DNA of 64,000 nt. Origin: Nocardia araoensis NBRC 100135. Lineage in GTDB: Bacteria; Actinomycetota; Actinomycetes; Mycobacteriales; Mycobacteriaceae. The position numbers and the translations under genes were made by a program. The stretch's first letter is position 1. Every line of letters starts with the position of its first letter. Of the stretch, positions 1-11,837 are shown piece after piece. The DNA lies in the NCBI RefSeq assembly GCF_000308435.1, contig NZ_BAFR01000124.1, positions 1-64,000 on the forward strand, in the 5' to 3' direction. A model generated the notes under the pieces. The model was given only the letters and a program-made list of their open reading frames with translations, was not told the origin of the DNA and made no database searches.

Positions 1-887
1 AGCGGCTTCACCGACTCGCCGCGCCGCACGCCCGCGTACAGCTGGTGCGCCATGAGCAGGAACCACGCTCCGGCCACCAGCGCCACGGCCGCGTAGATCA
101 CGCCGGTGGCGGGCACCAAGGCGAGCGTGGCGAGCACCGTCAGCCAGGTGTAGACGACGATCTGCTTGGTGACGGTCCGCTCGGTGGCGACCACCGGCAG
201 CATCGGCACGCCCGCCGCGCGATAGTCCTCCTTGTAGCGCATGGCCAGCGCCCAGGTGTGCGGCGGCGTCCAGAAGAAGATGACGCCGAACAGCGCGATG
301 GCGGGCCAGCCGATGCCGCCGGTCACCGCCGACCAGCCCACCAGCACGGGCATGCAGCCCGCCGCGCCGCCCCACACCACGTTCTGCGAGGTGCGTCGCT
401 TGAGGCCGAGGGTGTAGACGAAGACGTAGAACAGGATCGTCGCGACGACGAGCAGGCCGCTGAGCAGGTTGGCCTGCCACCACAGCCAGGCGAACGAGCC
501 GACGCCCAGCGCGACGCCGAACACGAAGGCGTTGCGGGTCGGCACCGCCTCCCGGGCCAGCGGCCGCTTGGCGGTGCGCTTCATGACCTTGTCGATATCG
601 GCGTCCGCGACGCAGTTGAGGGTGTTCGCGCTCGCCGCGCCCATCCAGCCGCCGAACAGGGTCGCGAGGATCAGGCGGATGTCGACGGTGCCGCGGTCGG
701 CCAGCAGCATGGTCGGGATGGTGGCGACGAGCAGCAGCTCGATGACCCTGGGCTTGGTCAGCGCGACATAGGCCAGCATCCGTCGCATCAGCCGGGACGG
801 TAGGCCGGGACCCGTGAACCGGTCGGCCAGCGCCGTCGCGGAGGAGCCGTGCGCACCATCGCCACCCGGCTGTTGCCCAATCCGCAC
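1..887 (-). CDS. ctaB: Protoheme IX farnesyltransferase (heme O synthase), 3' end outside window
   Basis: Integral-membrane prenyltransferase that farnesylates heme b to heme O for cytochrome oxidase. Reading the minus strand gives the UbiA-family signature: an Asn/Asp-rich motif [12 protein letters not shown] around residues 91-102 and a second motif [10 protein letters not shown], separated by hydrophobic helices. The start is GTG at 887, preceded by AGGAGAG. The C-terminal part runs off the left edge. It is divergent from tkt across about 800 bp, the same arrangement as in mycobacteria. The family is clear from motifs and context. Confidence 0.93.
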   Translation of the reverse strand, partial: MRIGQQPGGDGAHGSSATALADRFTGPGLPSRLMRRMLAYVALTKPRVIELLLVATIPTMLLADRGTVDIRLILATLFGGWMGAASANTLNCVADADIDKVMKRTAKRPLAREAVPTRNAFVFGVALGVGSFAWLWWQANLLSGLLVVATILFYVFVYTLGLKRRTSQNVVWGGAAGCMPVLVGWSAVTGGIGWPAIALFGVIFFWTPPHTWALAMRYKEDYRAAGVPMLPVVATERTVTKQIVVYTWLTVLATLALVPATGVIYAAVALVAGAWFLLMAHQLYAGVRRGESVKP

Positions 888-1695
888 TGTCTCTCCTCGC
901 ACGCTGTGCATCGCATCCGGCATCGACCAGCAGTGCACTCGTCCCGGTGGTACGGGTGCGCCCGCGCCGGACTTCCGTCCGCCCCGGCGCCCCTTCCGAC
1001 CGGTGCGGCGCGACTACTACTACAAAGGATGGTAGACCCCCGCCGCGCTCGCCCCTCCCGTCGCCCCCGCGCTACCGCACCGGAATGTGACGGGCCCTAC
1101 GGCTCTTTTCACGCCGCCGCGGCAGCTTTCCCAGGAACATTCGACTCGTTCGCGCCATCCGCTCGCCCCTCCTCCTCGACGTCCACGACTCCCACGAGAG
1201 CCGTGGGCCGCTCGATACCGATCCGGTGCCATGAAAAATTTCGTCGACCCCGCCGAACCTGGCGAACCCACCGCGTGCACCGATCCGGGTTTCGTAGCAA
1301 CTCTCCCGACCGCACCGGCGCATACCCAAAGCAGTCGCTTGCTCAGCAACGTCCCCCCGCACCGAAGGCGCGTCCTACGTGGGTGTTCGCGACCGGTCCG
1401 GCGTTCCGCGCGAGCGCGCCGCCAGCGCCGAAGACGCCCGCCCGACCCGCTTCGACACCCGACCTGCAAGGCCGCCAACACACCGCCGCCGCGGTCCCGG
1501 CCTGCGAAAAACCACCTGCGAACACGCAGCGCAATGGGCGCCGCGAAACCAACACAGGGTTAATGGTGTGCCGGTCAACGGGCACATCTAGGGTAGGTGG
1601 GTATACCCGGTTAGCACGCCGTAGCTGCCGCGCGATCATCGCCGTCAGAAACCCCACCCGCCGCCGACGAAACCAATGTCAGGAGAACCTCGGTC
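888..1695. other. Long ctaB-tkt divergent intergenic region, no supported gene
   Basis: About 800 bp between two divergent core genes. Several open frames cross it on both strands, but none has a recognisable motif, consistent GC3 bias or a Shine-Dalgarno sequence. The right end holds two dyads: TGTGCC-N8-GGCACA at 1567-1586 and the palindrome GGGTATACCC at 1599-1608. Both are suitably placed for control of tkt. I see nothing else that I can name. Confidence 0.5.
1567..1608. promoter_or_regulatory. Two dyads upstream of tkt
   Basis: TGTGCC at 1567-1572 pairs with GGCACA at 1581-1586 (8-base spacer). A perfect 10-bp palindrome GGGTATACCC lies at 1599-1608. They are about 90-130 bp before the tkt start. 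The outer dyad does not fit the Crp/GlxR consensus TGTGA-N6-TCACA. Possible operators for the pentose-phosphate operon; the binding protein is unknown. Confidence 0.3.
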
Positions 1696-3837
<2,142 letters not shown>

Positions 3838-3843
3838 GCGCTC

Positions 3844-4980
3844 ATGGCTCAGAACGAGAATCTCGCCGCCCTCTCGGCGGCGGGAGTGTCCGTATGGCTC
3901 GACGATCTGTCCAGGGACCGGATCCGCTCCGGCAACCTGCTCGAGCTGATCGAGACCCGGTCCGTCGTCGGGGTCACCACCAACCCGACGATCTTCCAGG
4001 GTGCGCTCAGCCAGGGTCACGCCTACGACGGCCAGCTGAAAGAGCTTGCCGCCCAAGGCGCCGACGCCGACGCCGCGATCCGCACCATCACCACCGATGA
4101 CGTCCGCGCGGCCTGCGACGTGTTCGCTCCGGTCTTCGAGGCGACCGGCGGCGTGGACGGCCGGGTCTCCATCGAGGTCGACCCGCGCCTGGCGTTCGAC
4201 GCCGACCGGACCATCGCGCAGGCGGTCGAACTGTGGAAGATCGTCGACCGCCCCAACCTGTTCATCAAGATCCCGGCCACCGAGGAGGGCCTGGCCGCGA
4301 TCACCGCCGTGATCGCGGAGGGCATCAGCGTGAACGTCACGCTGATCTTCTCGGTGCAGCGCTACCGTGCGGTGATGGGCGCCTACCTGGAGGGCGTGAA
4401 GAAGGCCAAGATCGCCGGGCACGACCCCGCCAAGATCCACTCCGTCGCCTCCTTCTTCGTCTCCCGCGTGGACACCGAGATCGACAAGCGGTTGGAGGCG
4501 CTCGGCACCGAGGATGCGCTCGCGCTGCGCGGCAAGGCCGGCATCGCCAATGCCCGCTTGGCCTACGCCGAGTACCAGGACGTGTTCGACGGCGGCAAGC
4601 ACACCTCCACGTTCCTGAACCTGGCCGCGTCGGGCGCGAACCGCCAGCGTCCGCTGTGGGCGTCGACCGGCGTGAAGAACCCGGAATACCCGGACACGAT
4701 GTACGTCACCGAGTTGGTCGCCACCAACACCGTGAACACGCTGCCGGAGAAGACGCTCCAGGCGGTCGCCGATCACGGCGCGATCTCCGGCGACACGGTC
4801 AGCGGCAAGGCGCAGGAGGCCGAGGAGGTCTTCGATCGGCTCGCCGCGGTGGGTATCGACCTCGACGACGTGTTCGCGGTGCTCGAGCGCGAGGGCGTGG
4901 ACAAGTTCGAGAAGTCCTGGGAGGAGCTGCTTTCCGCCACCGCCGACGAGCTGAAGTCGGCGTCGACCGGGAACGGCTGA
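3844..4980 (+). CDS. tal: Transaldolase
   Basis: Transfers a dihydroxyacetone unit from sedoheptulose-7-phosphate to glyceraldehyde-3-phosphate through a Schiff base. The catalytic lysine is in [11 protein letters not shown] near residue 142, and the N-terminal motif GVTTNPTIF is present. Its 378 residues fit the long actinobacterial class. ATG at 3844 follows the tkt stop by 6 bases and zwf starts 3 bases after the tal stop, so the genes are almost certainly cotranscribed. Confidence 0.97.
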   Translation: MAQNENLAALSAAGVSVWLDDLSRDRIRSGNLLELIETRSVVGVTTNPTIFQGALSQGHAYDGQLKELAAQGADADAAIRTITTDDVRAACDVFAPVFEATGGVDGRVSIEVDPRLAFDADRTIAQAVELWKIVDRPNLFIKIPATEEGLAAITAVIAEGISVNVTLIFSVQRYRAVMGAYLEGVKKAKIAGHDPAKIHSVASFFVSRVDTEIDKRLEALGTEDALALRGKAGIANARLAYAEYQDVFDGGKHTSTFLNLAASGANRQRPLWASTGVKNPEYPDTMYVTELVATNTVNTLPEKTLQAVADHGAISGDTVSGKAQEAEEVFDRLAAVGIDLDDVFAVLEREGVDKFEKSWEELLSATADELKSASTGNG

Positions 4981-4983
4981 TCG

Positions 4984-6558
4984 ATGGCCGGGACAGCGCC
5001 CGAGGATCGGCCCGACGCGGCCGAATGGCACAACCCGCTGCGGGACAAACGGGACAAACGGCTTCCGCGCATCGCCGGACCGTGCAGCATGGTCATCTTC
5101 GGCGTCACGGGTGACCTGTCTCGGAAGAAGCTGATGCCGGCCATCTACGACCTGGCGAACCGGGGGCTGCTGCCCCCGGCCTTCGGCCTGGTCGGCTTCG
5201 CGCGCCGCGACTACGCGGACGAGGACTTCGCGCGGGTGGTGCTGGAGGCGGTCAAGGCGCACGCGCGTACCCCCTTTCGCCAGGAGGTCTGGGATCAGCT
5301 TCTGGAGGGCATCCGGTTCGTCCAGGGCACCTTCGACGACGACGCGGCCTTCGATCGGCTCACCGACACCCTGACCACGCTGGACAAGGAGCGCGGCACC
5401 GGCGGCAATCACGCGTTCTATCTGTCGATTCCGCCGAACATGTTCCCGCTCGTGCTCGACAAGCTCTGCGCGCACGGTCTGGCCCAGACCACCGGGCCCG
5501 ACGCCGCACGCAAGCCCTGGCGGCGGGTGGTGATCGAGAAGCCGTTCGGACACGATCTGAAGAGCGCGCAGGAACTCAACGCGCTGGTCAACGGGGTGTT
5601 CCCCGAGGAGCGGGTCTTCCGCATCGACCACTACCTGGGCAAGGAGACAGTGCAGAACATCCTCGCACTGCGCTTCGCCAACCAGCAGTACGAGCCGATC
5701 TGGAACGCCAACTTCGTCGACCACGTGCAGATCACCATGGCCGAGGACATCGGTCTCGGCGGACGCGCGGGCTACTACGACGGCATCGGGGCCGCGCGGG
5801 ACGTGATCCAGAATCACCTGCTGCAACTGCTGGCCCTCACCGCCATGGAGGAGCCGATCAGCTTCGAGCCCAAGCAATTGCAGACCGAGAAGATCAAGGT
5901 GCTCTCGGCGACCAGGCTCATCGAACCGCTGGACGAGACCACCGCGCGCGGCCAGTACACCGAGGGCTGGCAGGGCAGCGAGCACGTGGTCGGGCTGTTG
6001 CAGGAAGAGGGCTTCGACCCGAACTCGAAGACCGAGACCTACGCCGCGATCCGACTGGAGATCGACACCCGCCGCTGGGCGGGTGTTCCCTTCTTCCTGC
6101 GCACCGGAAAGCGGCTCGGCCGCAGGGTCACCGAGATCGCGGTGATCTTCAAGCGGGCGCCGCACCTGCCGTTCGATCAGACCATGACCGAGGAACTCGG
6201 GCAGAACGCGCTGGTCATCCGGGTGCAGCCGGACGAGGGCATCACCACGCGTTTCGGCTCGAAGGTGCCTGGCTCCAGCATGGAGGTGCGCGACGTCAAC
6301 ATGGACTTCAGCTACGGCGAGGCGTTCACCGAGTCCTCCCCCGAGGCCTACGAACGCCTGATCCTCGACGTGCTGCTCGGGGAGCCGTCGTTGTTCCCGG
6401 TGAACGCGGAGGTCGAATTGTCCTGGCGCATCCTCGATCCGGTGCTCGACCACTGGGCAGGCGACGGTAGGCCGGAGCCGTACGAGGCGGGCACCTGGGG
6501 TCCGTCGTCCGCAGACGAGATGATCGCCCGCACCGGGCGGGAATGGCGGCGCCCGTGA
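4984..6558 (+). CDS. zwf: Glucose-6-phosphate 1-dehydrogenase
   Basis: First oxidative step of the pentose phosphate pathway, making 6-phosphogluconolactone and NADPH. The Rossmann motif FGVTGDLSRKKLMPAIY is near residues 39-55 and the active-site motif RIDHYLGKETVQN near 213-225. The 524-residue length is normal. The TGA at 6556-6558 overlaps the likely GTG start of opcA (GTGA), indicating translational coupling. In actinobacteria OpcA is needed for full activity of this enzyme, which agrees with the adjacency. Confidence 0.97.
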   Translation: MAGTAPEDRPDAAEWHNPLRDKRDKRLPRIAGPCSMVIFGVTGDLSRKKLMPAIYDLANRGLLPPAFGLVGFARRDYADEDFARVVLEAVKAHARTPFRQEVWDQLLEGIRFVQGTFDDDAAFDRLTDTLTTLDKERGTGGNHAFYLSIPPNMFPLVLDKLCAHGLAQTTGPDAARKPWRRVVIEKPFGHDLKSAQELNALVNGVFPEERVFRIDHYLGKETVQNILALRFANQQYEPIWNANFVDHVQITMAEDIGLGGRAGYYDGIGAARDVIQNHLLQLLALTAMEEPISFEPKQLQTEKIKVLSATRLIEPLDETTARGQYTEGWQGSEHVVGLLQEEGFDPNSKTETYAAIRLEIDTRRWAGVPFFLRTGKRLGRRVTEIAVIFKRAPHLPFDQTMTEELGQNALVIRVQPDEGITTRFGSKVPGSSMEVRDVNMDFSYGEAFTESSPEAYERLILDVLLGEPSLFPVNAEVELSWRILDPVLDHWAGDGRPEPYEAGTWGPSSADEMIARTGREWRRP

Positions 6559-7463
6559 TCGTCGACATGCCCGACACCAAGACCAGCGAGGTCACCAAGC
6601 GCCTCGTGCAGTTGCGCGAGAGCAACGGCGTGATCACCATGGGCCGCGTGCTCACGCTGGTGGTATGCACGCTGGACAGCTCCGAGGCCGAGCACGCGAT
6701 CGAGGCGGCGAACGAGGCCAGCCGTGAGCACCCGTGTCGGGTGGTGGTGCTCGCGCGCGGCGACCGGGAGGCCGCCACCCGGCTGGACGCGCAGATCCGG
6801 GTGGGCGGTGACGCGGGGGCGGCCGAGGTCATCGTGCTGCGGCTGCAAGGCGAGCTGGTCAGCCATGAGAGCAGCGTCGTCACTCCGTTCCTGCTGCCGG
6901 ATACGCCGGTGGTGGCCTGGTGGCCGCGCGGCGCGCCGGAGTTCCCGTCCAAGGATTCGGTGGGCCGCCTTGCGGGCCGCCGCATCACCGACGCCACCTT
7001 CGCGGCCGATCCCCAGGCGACGATCAAGCGACGGCTGCAGTCGTATGCCAGCGGCGACACCGATCTGGCGTGGAGCCGGATCACGTACTGGCGGGCGCTG
7101 CTGGCGGCGGCCATGGACGAGCCGCCGTTCGAATCGGTGGACTCGGTGACGGTGTCCGGGCTGCGCGACGAGCCCGCCCTGGACATGCTGGCCGGTTGGC
7201 TGTCCGCTCGGCTGGGCTGCCCGGTATACCGGCGCACCGGCCCGCTGCGGGTGGAACTGCATCGTCCCACCGTCTCCATCGCGATCGAACGACCGCAGAC
7301 CGGCCGCACCGCGACGCTGACCCGCACCGGCGAGCCGGTGCAGCGGATCGCGCTGGCGCGCAGGGAAACTCGTGACTGCCTCGCCGAAGACCTACGCAGG
7401 CTGGACGCCGACGAGATCTACGCGGAGGCGCTGGCCGGAATCGAGAAGGTGATCTATGAGTGA
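6555..7463 (+). CDS. opcA: G6PDH assembly protein OpcA
   Basis: Partner protein of glucose-6-phosphate dehydrogenase in actinobacteria and cyanobacteria. I chose GTG at 6555, giving VIVDMPDTKTSEV at the N terminus, which matches the known family start. It overlaps the zwf stop as GTGA and yields 302 residues, the usual length. An in-frame ATG at 6543 is possible but would add only four residues. The 3' end overlaps pgl by 8 bases. Confidence 0.95.
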   Translation: MIVDMPDTKTSEVTKRLVQLRESNGVITMGRVLTLVVCTLDSSEAEHAIEAANEASREHPCRVVVLARGDREAATRLDAQIRVGGDAGAAEVIVLRLQGELVSHESSVVTPFLLPDTPVVAWWPRGAPEFPSKDSVGRLAGRRITDATFAADPQATIKRRLQSYASGDTDLAWSRITYWRALLAAAMDEPPFESVDSVTVSGLRDEPALDMLAGWLSARLGCPVYRRTGPLRVELHRPTVSIAIERPQTGRTATLTRTGEPVQRIALARRETRDCLAEDLRRLDADEIYAEALAGIEKVIYE

Positions 7464-8211
7464 GCACACCGATTCACCGTTTCCCAGTGACACCGTCGAG
7501 GTACATCTCGACACCGAGTCGCTGTTGGCCGCCGCTGCGGCCCGCTTCGTCTCGATCGTCGTCGCCGCGCAGGCCGAGCGCGGGTCCGCGTCGGTGGTGC
7601 TGACCGGCGGCGGGACCGGCATCGCCTTGCTCGAACAGGTGCGCAAGTCGCCCGGCGGCATCGACTGGTCCAGAGTCGAGGTGTTCTGGGGTGACGAACG
7701 TTTCGTGCCCGCGAACGATCCCGAGCGCAACGACCTGCAAGCCAGGCAGGCGCTGCTCGACCATGTGCCGGTGGATCCGGCTCGGGTGCATCCGGTGGCC
7801 GTTTCCGACGGCGAGTACCCCGATCCCGTGGAAGCCGCCGCCGAGTACTCCGCGACGGTGCACGCCCACCTCGCCGAACACGGCGCGTTCGATCTGCACT
7901 TGCTCGGTATGGGCGGCGAGGGCCACGTGAATTCGCTGTTCCCGGATACCGACGCGGTGCGGGAAGCCCACGAACTCGTCGTCGCCGTGACGAATTCGCC
8001 GAAGCCGCCGCCGGTGCGGGTCACGTTGACCTTGCCCGCGGTCCGCCGCAGCAGGCACGTCGTGCTGGTGGTCAGCGGTGCCGGAAAGGCCGAAGCGGTC
8101 GCCGCGGCCATCGGCGGCGCGGATCCGGTGGACGTGCCCGCGGCCGGTGCGACCGGTACGGATTCCACCACCTGGTTGCTCGATCAGGAGGCCGCGTCCG
8201 CCTTGCGCTGA
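7456..8211 (+). CDS. pgl: 6-phosphogluconolactonase
   Basis: Hydrolyses 6-phosphogluconolactone to 6-phosphogluconate, the step after Zwf. The NagB-like family signature is visible: VFWGDERFVPANDPERN in the middle and GMGGEGHVNSLFPD near residues 153-166. The 251-residue length is typical. The ATG lies inside the end of opcA. It is the last gene of the pentose-phosphate operon; an inverted repeat starts 15 bp after its stop. Confidence 0.96.
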   Translation: MSEHTDSPFPSDTVEVHLDTESLLAAAAARFVSIVVAAQAERGSASVVLTGGGTGIALLEQVRKSPGGIDWSRVEVFWGDERFVPANDPERNDLQARQALLDHVPVDPARVHPVAVSDGEYPDPVEAAAEYSATVHAHLAEHGAFDLHLLGMGGEGHVNSLFPDTDAVREAHELVVAVTNSPKPPPVRVTLTLPAVRRSRHVVLVVSGAGKAEAVAAAIGGADPVDVPAAGATGTDSTTWLLDQEAASALR

Positions 8212-8226
8212 GCGGTCGCCGCCGTC

Positions 8227-8324
8227 ACCGATCATCTCGTAAATTTGCCCGCCACCACACTAGTTTTTCGGAAGATCACCGTCGGATAATCCCGACGAAC
8301 GGCGCAGTTTACGAGATGATCGGT
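8227..8324. repeat. 17-bp perfect inverted repeat flanking the E1 gene promoter region
   Basis: ACCGATCATCTCGTAAA at 8227-8243 is repeated as its reverse complement at 8308-8324, centre-to-centre about 81 bp. A -10-like GATAAT at 8285-8290 sits between the arms. The right arm ends 2 bases before the GTG start of the E1 gene. A second small dyad, GATCGGTC-N3-GACCGATC at 8318-8336, covers the start codon. If transcription starts near 8297 the arms act as two DNA operator sites, not as an RNA hairpin. Confidence 0.7.
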
Positions 8325-8326
8325 CG

Positions 8327-10636
8327 GTGACCGATCAGGCAGTGGAGTTGGACGAGCGGTTTCGCACCGCCGTCGCCGCACTCGAACCGCGCCCCAGCCG
8401 TGCGGCGGATCAGCCGATCGCATCCGGCAGCGCGATCACCGGTGCGGCGTGCCTGGAGCTGTTCGAAGCACAAGCGACGAGCAGGCAGCTCGATCTCGCG
8501 GCACGCCGCCTCGGCCGCGCCCGGCGCGGTTACTACAGCATCGGATCGTCCGGTCACGAGGGCAATGCCGCCCTGGCGGCGGCCCTGCGGGTCACCGACC
8601 CCGCGCTGCTGCACTACCGTTCGGGGGCCTTCTTCGTGCACCGGGCCCGGCGCGTGCCGGGGCTCGACCCGATCCGAGACATCCTGCTCGGCGTGGTGGC
8701 CGCGGCGGCGGATCCGATCTCCGGCGGGCGGCACAAGGTGTTCGGCAGCGCCGCCGCCAACGTCATCCCGCAGACCTCGACCATCGCCTCACACCTTCCG
8801 CGCGCCGTCGGGTTGGCGTTCGCGATCGATCGCGCGGCCCGGTTGGGTGTGGCCGGTCCCTGGCCCGCCGACTCGGTGGTGGTGTGCAGTTTCGGCGACG
8901 CGTCGGCCAACCACTCCACCGCCACCGGGGCGATCAATGCCGCGATACACACCGCCCGCCAGGGGGTCGCGGTGCCGATCCTGTTCGTCTGCGAGGACAA
9001 CGGCATCGGGATCAGCGTTCCCACGCCGCCGGATTGGATCCGGCAGGCGTACGGCAGCCGCCCGGGCCTGGCCTACTTCCACGCGGACGGATGCGCCGCC
9101 CTCGACGCGCTGACCACCGCGAACACCGCGGTGCGGTGGGTGCGGGAGCGCCGCGCGCCCGCCTTCCTGCGGCTGCGGACCGTGCGCCTGCTCGGTCACG
9201 CGGGATCCGACGTCGAAACCGCCTACCGTCGCCCGGCCGAGATCGCCGCCGACCTCGCCCGCGATCCGGTCCTGGCCACCGCACGGGTGCTGATCGAGTC
9301 CGGCGTGGCCACACCCGCCGACGTGCTCGGCCGCTATGCCGACATCGGCCGCCGCGTCGCCACGGCCGCCGAACTCGTCTCGGCGGAACCGAGACTCGCC
9401 TCGGCGGCGGCCGTGATCGCGCCGATCGCTCCCGCGCGCCCGGCGCTCGTGCGCGCCGACGCGCTGCGGACGGTCCCCATCCCGCGCGACGAGCGCGAAC
9501 ACGCCGACACCGGGAATGCCGTCGGTTCGCCGCACCGCCTCGACGGCACTGCGCGTACCGAGCCGATGACGCTGGCGCAGGCGATCAACGACACCCTCGC
9601 GAGCCTGCTGGCGCGCGACCGCGATGTCCTCGTCTTCGGCGAGGACGTCGGCCGCAAGGGCGGTGTGTACGGCGTGACGAAGGGTCTGCAGAAGACGTTC
9701 GGCGCCCGCCGGGTGTTCGACACCCTGCTGGACGAGCAGAGCGTCCTCGGCACGGCGCTGGGCTCGGCGTTGGCCGGCTTCGTGCCGATCCCGGAGATCC
9801 AGTACCTCGCCTACCTGCACAACGCCGCCGATCAGATCCGCGGCGAAGCCGCCACGCTGTCGTTCTTCTCCGACGGCCGCTACCGCAATCCGATGGTGGT
9901 GCGGATCGCCGGATACGCCTACCAGAAGGGCTTCGGCGGCCATTTCCACAACGACAACTCGGTGGCCGCGCTGCGTGACATCCCCGGTGTGGTGCTCGCC
10001 TCCCCGGCCCGGGCCGACGACGCCGCTGCGATGCTGCGCACGTGCGTGTCGGCGGCCCGCGTGGACGGCAGGGTGTGCCTGTATCTCGAGCCGATCGCGC
10101 TGTATCACACCCGCGACCTGCACCAGCCCGGCGACGACGCCTGGCTGGCGCATCCGTCTCCGGCCGAGCACGTCGAAATCGGACGCGCCCGCGTCTACGG
10201 CGACGGCGCAGACCTGACCCTGGTCGGCTTCGCCAACGGCGTGCCGATGAGCCTGCGCGCGGCGCGGCGCTTGGCCCGCCACGGAGTTCACGCGCGCGTA
10301 CTCGACCTGCGCTGGCTCGCTCCCCTGCCGGTGGCGGATCTGCTGCGCCATGCGCGCGCGACCGGACGGGTGCTCGTCGCGGACGAGACCCGCCGCAGCG
10401 GTGGCGTGTCCGAGGCGGTGTGCGCCGCGCTGGTCGACGCCGGTTTCACCGGTCGCCTCGGGCGCGTCACCAGCGAGGACAGCTTCGTGCCGCTGGGTCC
10501 GGCCGCCGCGACGGTGCTACTCGACGAGGACCGGATCGAAGCCGCGGCCCTCCGCCTGGTGAGCGAGGCGACCGGCGCACCGCCGCGGCGCGCCGAGGCA
10601 CGGTATTCCCCGGAATTCGATTCGGCCGGGGAATAG
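8327..10636 (+). CDS. Fused E1 alpha/beta 2-oxoacid dehydrogenase (TPP-dependent)
   Basis: A single 769-residue chain carries both E1 subunits of a 2-oxoacid dehydrogenase complex. Residues 1 to about 390 are alpha-like with the TPP/Mg motif FGDAS near 189 ending in CEDN near 224. From about 415 there is a beta-like half with LVFGEDVG, EIQYLAYLHNAADQ and a C-terminal transketolase-type domain. Separate alpha and beta genes are usual; the fusion occurs in some actinobacteria. No E2 or E3 gene is nearby, so the substrate (branched-chain or other 2-oxoacid) cannot be set. The GTG start at 8327 lies in the dyad region. Confidence 0.88.
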   Translation: MTDQAVELDERFRTAVAALEPRPSRAADQPIASGSAITGAACLELFEAQATSRQLDLAARRLGRARRGYYSIGSSGHEGNAALAAALRVTDPALLHYRSGAFFVHRARRVPGLDPIRDILLGVVAAAADPISGGRHKVFGSAAANVIPQTSTIASHLPRAVGLAFAIDRAARLGVAGPWPADSVVVCSFGDASANHSTATGAINAAIHTARQGVAVPILFVCEDNGIGISVPTPPDWIRQAYGSRPGLAYFHADGCAALDALTTANTAVRWVRERRAPAFLRLRTVRLLGHAGSDVETAYRRPAEIAADLARDPVLATARVLIESGVATPADVLGRYADIGRRVATAAELVSAEPRLASAAAVIAPIAPARPALVRADALRTVPIPRDEREHADTGNAVGSPHRLDGTARTEPMTLAQAINDTLASLLARDRDVLVFGEDVGRKGGVYGVTKGLQKTFGARRVFDTLLDEQSVLGTALGSALAGFVPIPEIQYLAYLHNAADQIRGEAATLSFFSDGRYRNPMVVRIAGYAYQKGFGGHFHNDNSVAALRDIPGVVLASPARADDAAAMLRTCVSAARVDGRVCLYLEPIALYHTRDLHQPGDDAWLAHPSPAEHVEIGRARVYGDGADLTLVGFANGVPMSLRAARRLARHGVHARVLDLRWLAPLPVADLLRHARATGRVLVADETRRSGGVSEAVCAALVDAGFTGRLGRVTSEDSFVPLGPAAATVLLDEDRIEAAALRLVSEATGAPPRRAEARYSPEFDSAGE
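10604..10635 (+). terminator. Hairpin overlapping the 3' end of the E1 gene
   Basis: TATTCCCCGG at 10604-10613 pairs with CCGGGGAATA at 10626-10635 across a 12-base loop, including bases of the TAG stop. No U-tract follows. It may be a weak terminator or an mRNA 3' stabiliser before the SRPBCC gene. Confidence 0.4.
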
Positions 10637-10684
10637 TGGAAATACAGTGACCACGACGGTGACCAGCAGCGGAAAGGACTCGCG

Positions 10685-11164
10685 ATGACCACGGTGTCCA
10701 TGCTCGGCGAGGTACGACCGGAGCACGAGCACACGGCAGACGGCGATCTCGTGCTCTTGCACTACCTGCGGTCGTTCCACAAGCCTGTGCTGGACGTGTG
10801 GTCGGCGGCCACCGAGCGGGGCCAGCTCGCCCGCTGGCTCGGCGCCGTCTCCGGCGGCAACGGCAATCTGACCATCGACCTGTTCGACGGTCCCGTCTCC
10901 GGCCCGGTCGCGGTGCGGGTCGACCACTGCCAGGCGCCGCACGAACTGGTCGTGCACATCGACGGCTGCCTGCTCGAAGTCCGGATGGCCCAGGTCGGCG
11001 TGGTCACCACCGTGGAACTGACCCGCCGCCACGTCTGCCCCGCCGACGCGGGCGCGATCGGCCCGCGCTGGCAGTACCTGCTCGACCGCCTCACCGCCTA
11101 CCTCGACTACCAGCCGCTGCCGCGGTGGGCGGACTACCCGAAACTGGCCGGGGAATACCGCTAG
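10685..11164 (+). CDS. SRPBCC/AHSA1-like domain protein
   Basis: 159 residues with the pattern of START/Bet v1-like (AHSA1, SRPBCC) proteins: an N-terminal RSFHKPVLDVWSAATERGQLARWL segment, then alternating strands and a C-terminal helix (YLLDRLTAYLDY). Such proteins bind hydrophobic ligands or assist chaperones; the ligand here is unknown. ATG at 10685 follows GGAAAGGA. It lies 48 bp after the E1 gene and is convergent with the next gene, with only 9 bp between stops. Confidence 0.65.
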   Translation: MTTVSMLGEVRPEHEHTADGDLVLLHYLRSFHKPVLDVWSAATERGQLARWLGAVSGGNGNLTIDLFDGPVSGPVAVRVDHCQAPHELVVHIDGCLLEVRMAQVGVVTTVELTRRHVCPADAGAIGPRWQYLLDRLTAYLDYQPLPRWADYPKLAGEYR

Positions 11165-11173
11165 GCCCGCGGC

Positions 11174-11776
11174 TCAGTAGAAGAACCCGGCGATACCCCA
11201 GCCGGGGCGAGCCTGCGCCTCCCGGATCCACTCGACGCAGGACTCGATGGCGGCGAGCACTTCGTGGTCGACCTCCTCGCGCTGCGGCGGCGTGGTCGAC
11301 TCCCACTGCACGAGCGCTTCCGCGCACTGCTCCGGTGTCCATTCGCCGTAGCCGGGCAACTCGTCGGGCTGCGGCAGCGACGACGGCAGCGAGTGGTACA
11401 TGAACGCGCGGACGCTCACCGCTTTGATGCCGAGCGTGGCCAGGCCGTCGTCGATGTGGTCCAGCCAGCGGCCGCGGAACGCCGAGAAGTAGCGGTTGTC
11501 CACGAACCGGCCGTAGAACTGGCAGATCGTCTGGTAGGCGTAGCCGTATTGGAAACCGTAGGCCGGGTCGAACGGGCCGCCCTCGATGACGGCGCGCACG
11601 GCCTCGTAGCGGGTGGGCGCGCCGGCCGCGATCTCGTCGGCGAACCAGTCGTCGTCGTGGGTGAGCTGGGCTTTGAATCGGCCGCCGATCATCCGCCGGA
11701 GCTTGTCGTCCTTGCAGCCGATGGCGCCCTTGATCCGGTCCAGCTCGACGACGTAGATGCTCAGGCTATAACTCAT
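11174..11776 (-). CDS. DUF7691-like conserved hypothetical protein
   Basis: 200 residues, soluble, aromatic-rich, beginning MSYSLSIYVVELDRIKGA. The overall pattern resembles the actinobacterial DUF7691 family by memory; function unknown. The start is supported by TAATGT at 11784-11789 followed by 7 bases and ATG, a leaderless arrangement. No signal peptide or membrane segment is visible. Confidence 0.6.
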   Translation of the reverse strand: MSYSLSIYVVELDRIKGAIGCKDDKLRRMIGGRFKAQLTHDDDWFADEIAAGAPTRYEAVRAVIEGGPFDPAYGFQYGYAYQTICQFYGRFVDNRYFSAFRGRWLDHIDDGLATLGIKAVSVRAFMYHSLPSSLPQPDELPGYGEWTPEQCAEALVQWESTTPPQREEVDHEVLAAIESCVEWIREAQARPGWGIAGFFY

Positions 11777-11837
11777 TCACCGAACATTAGCGGTGCCCAC
11801 CGACACCGAACGCCGCTGAGCCCGAATACCTTTCGGC

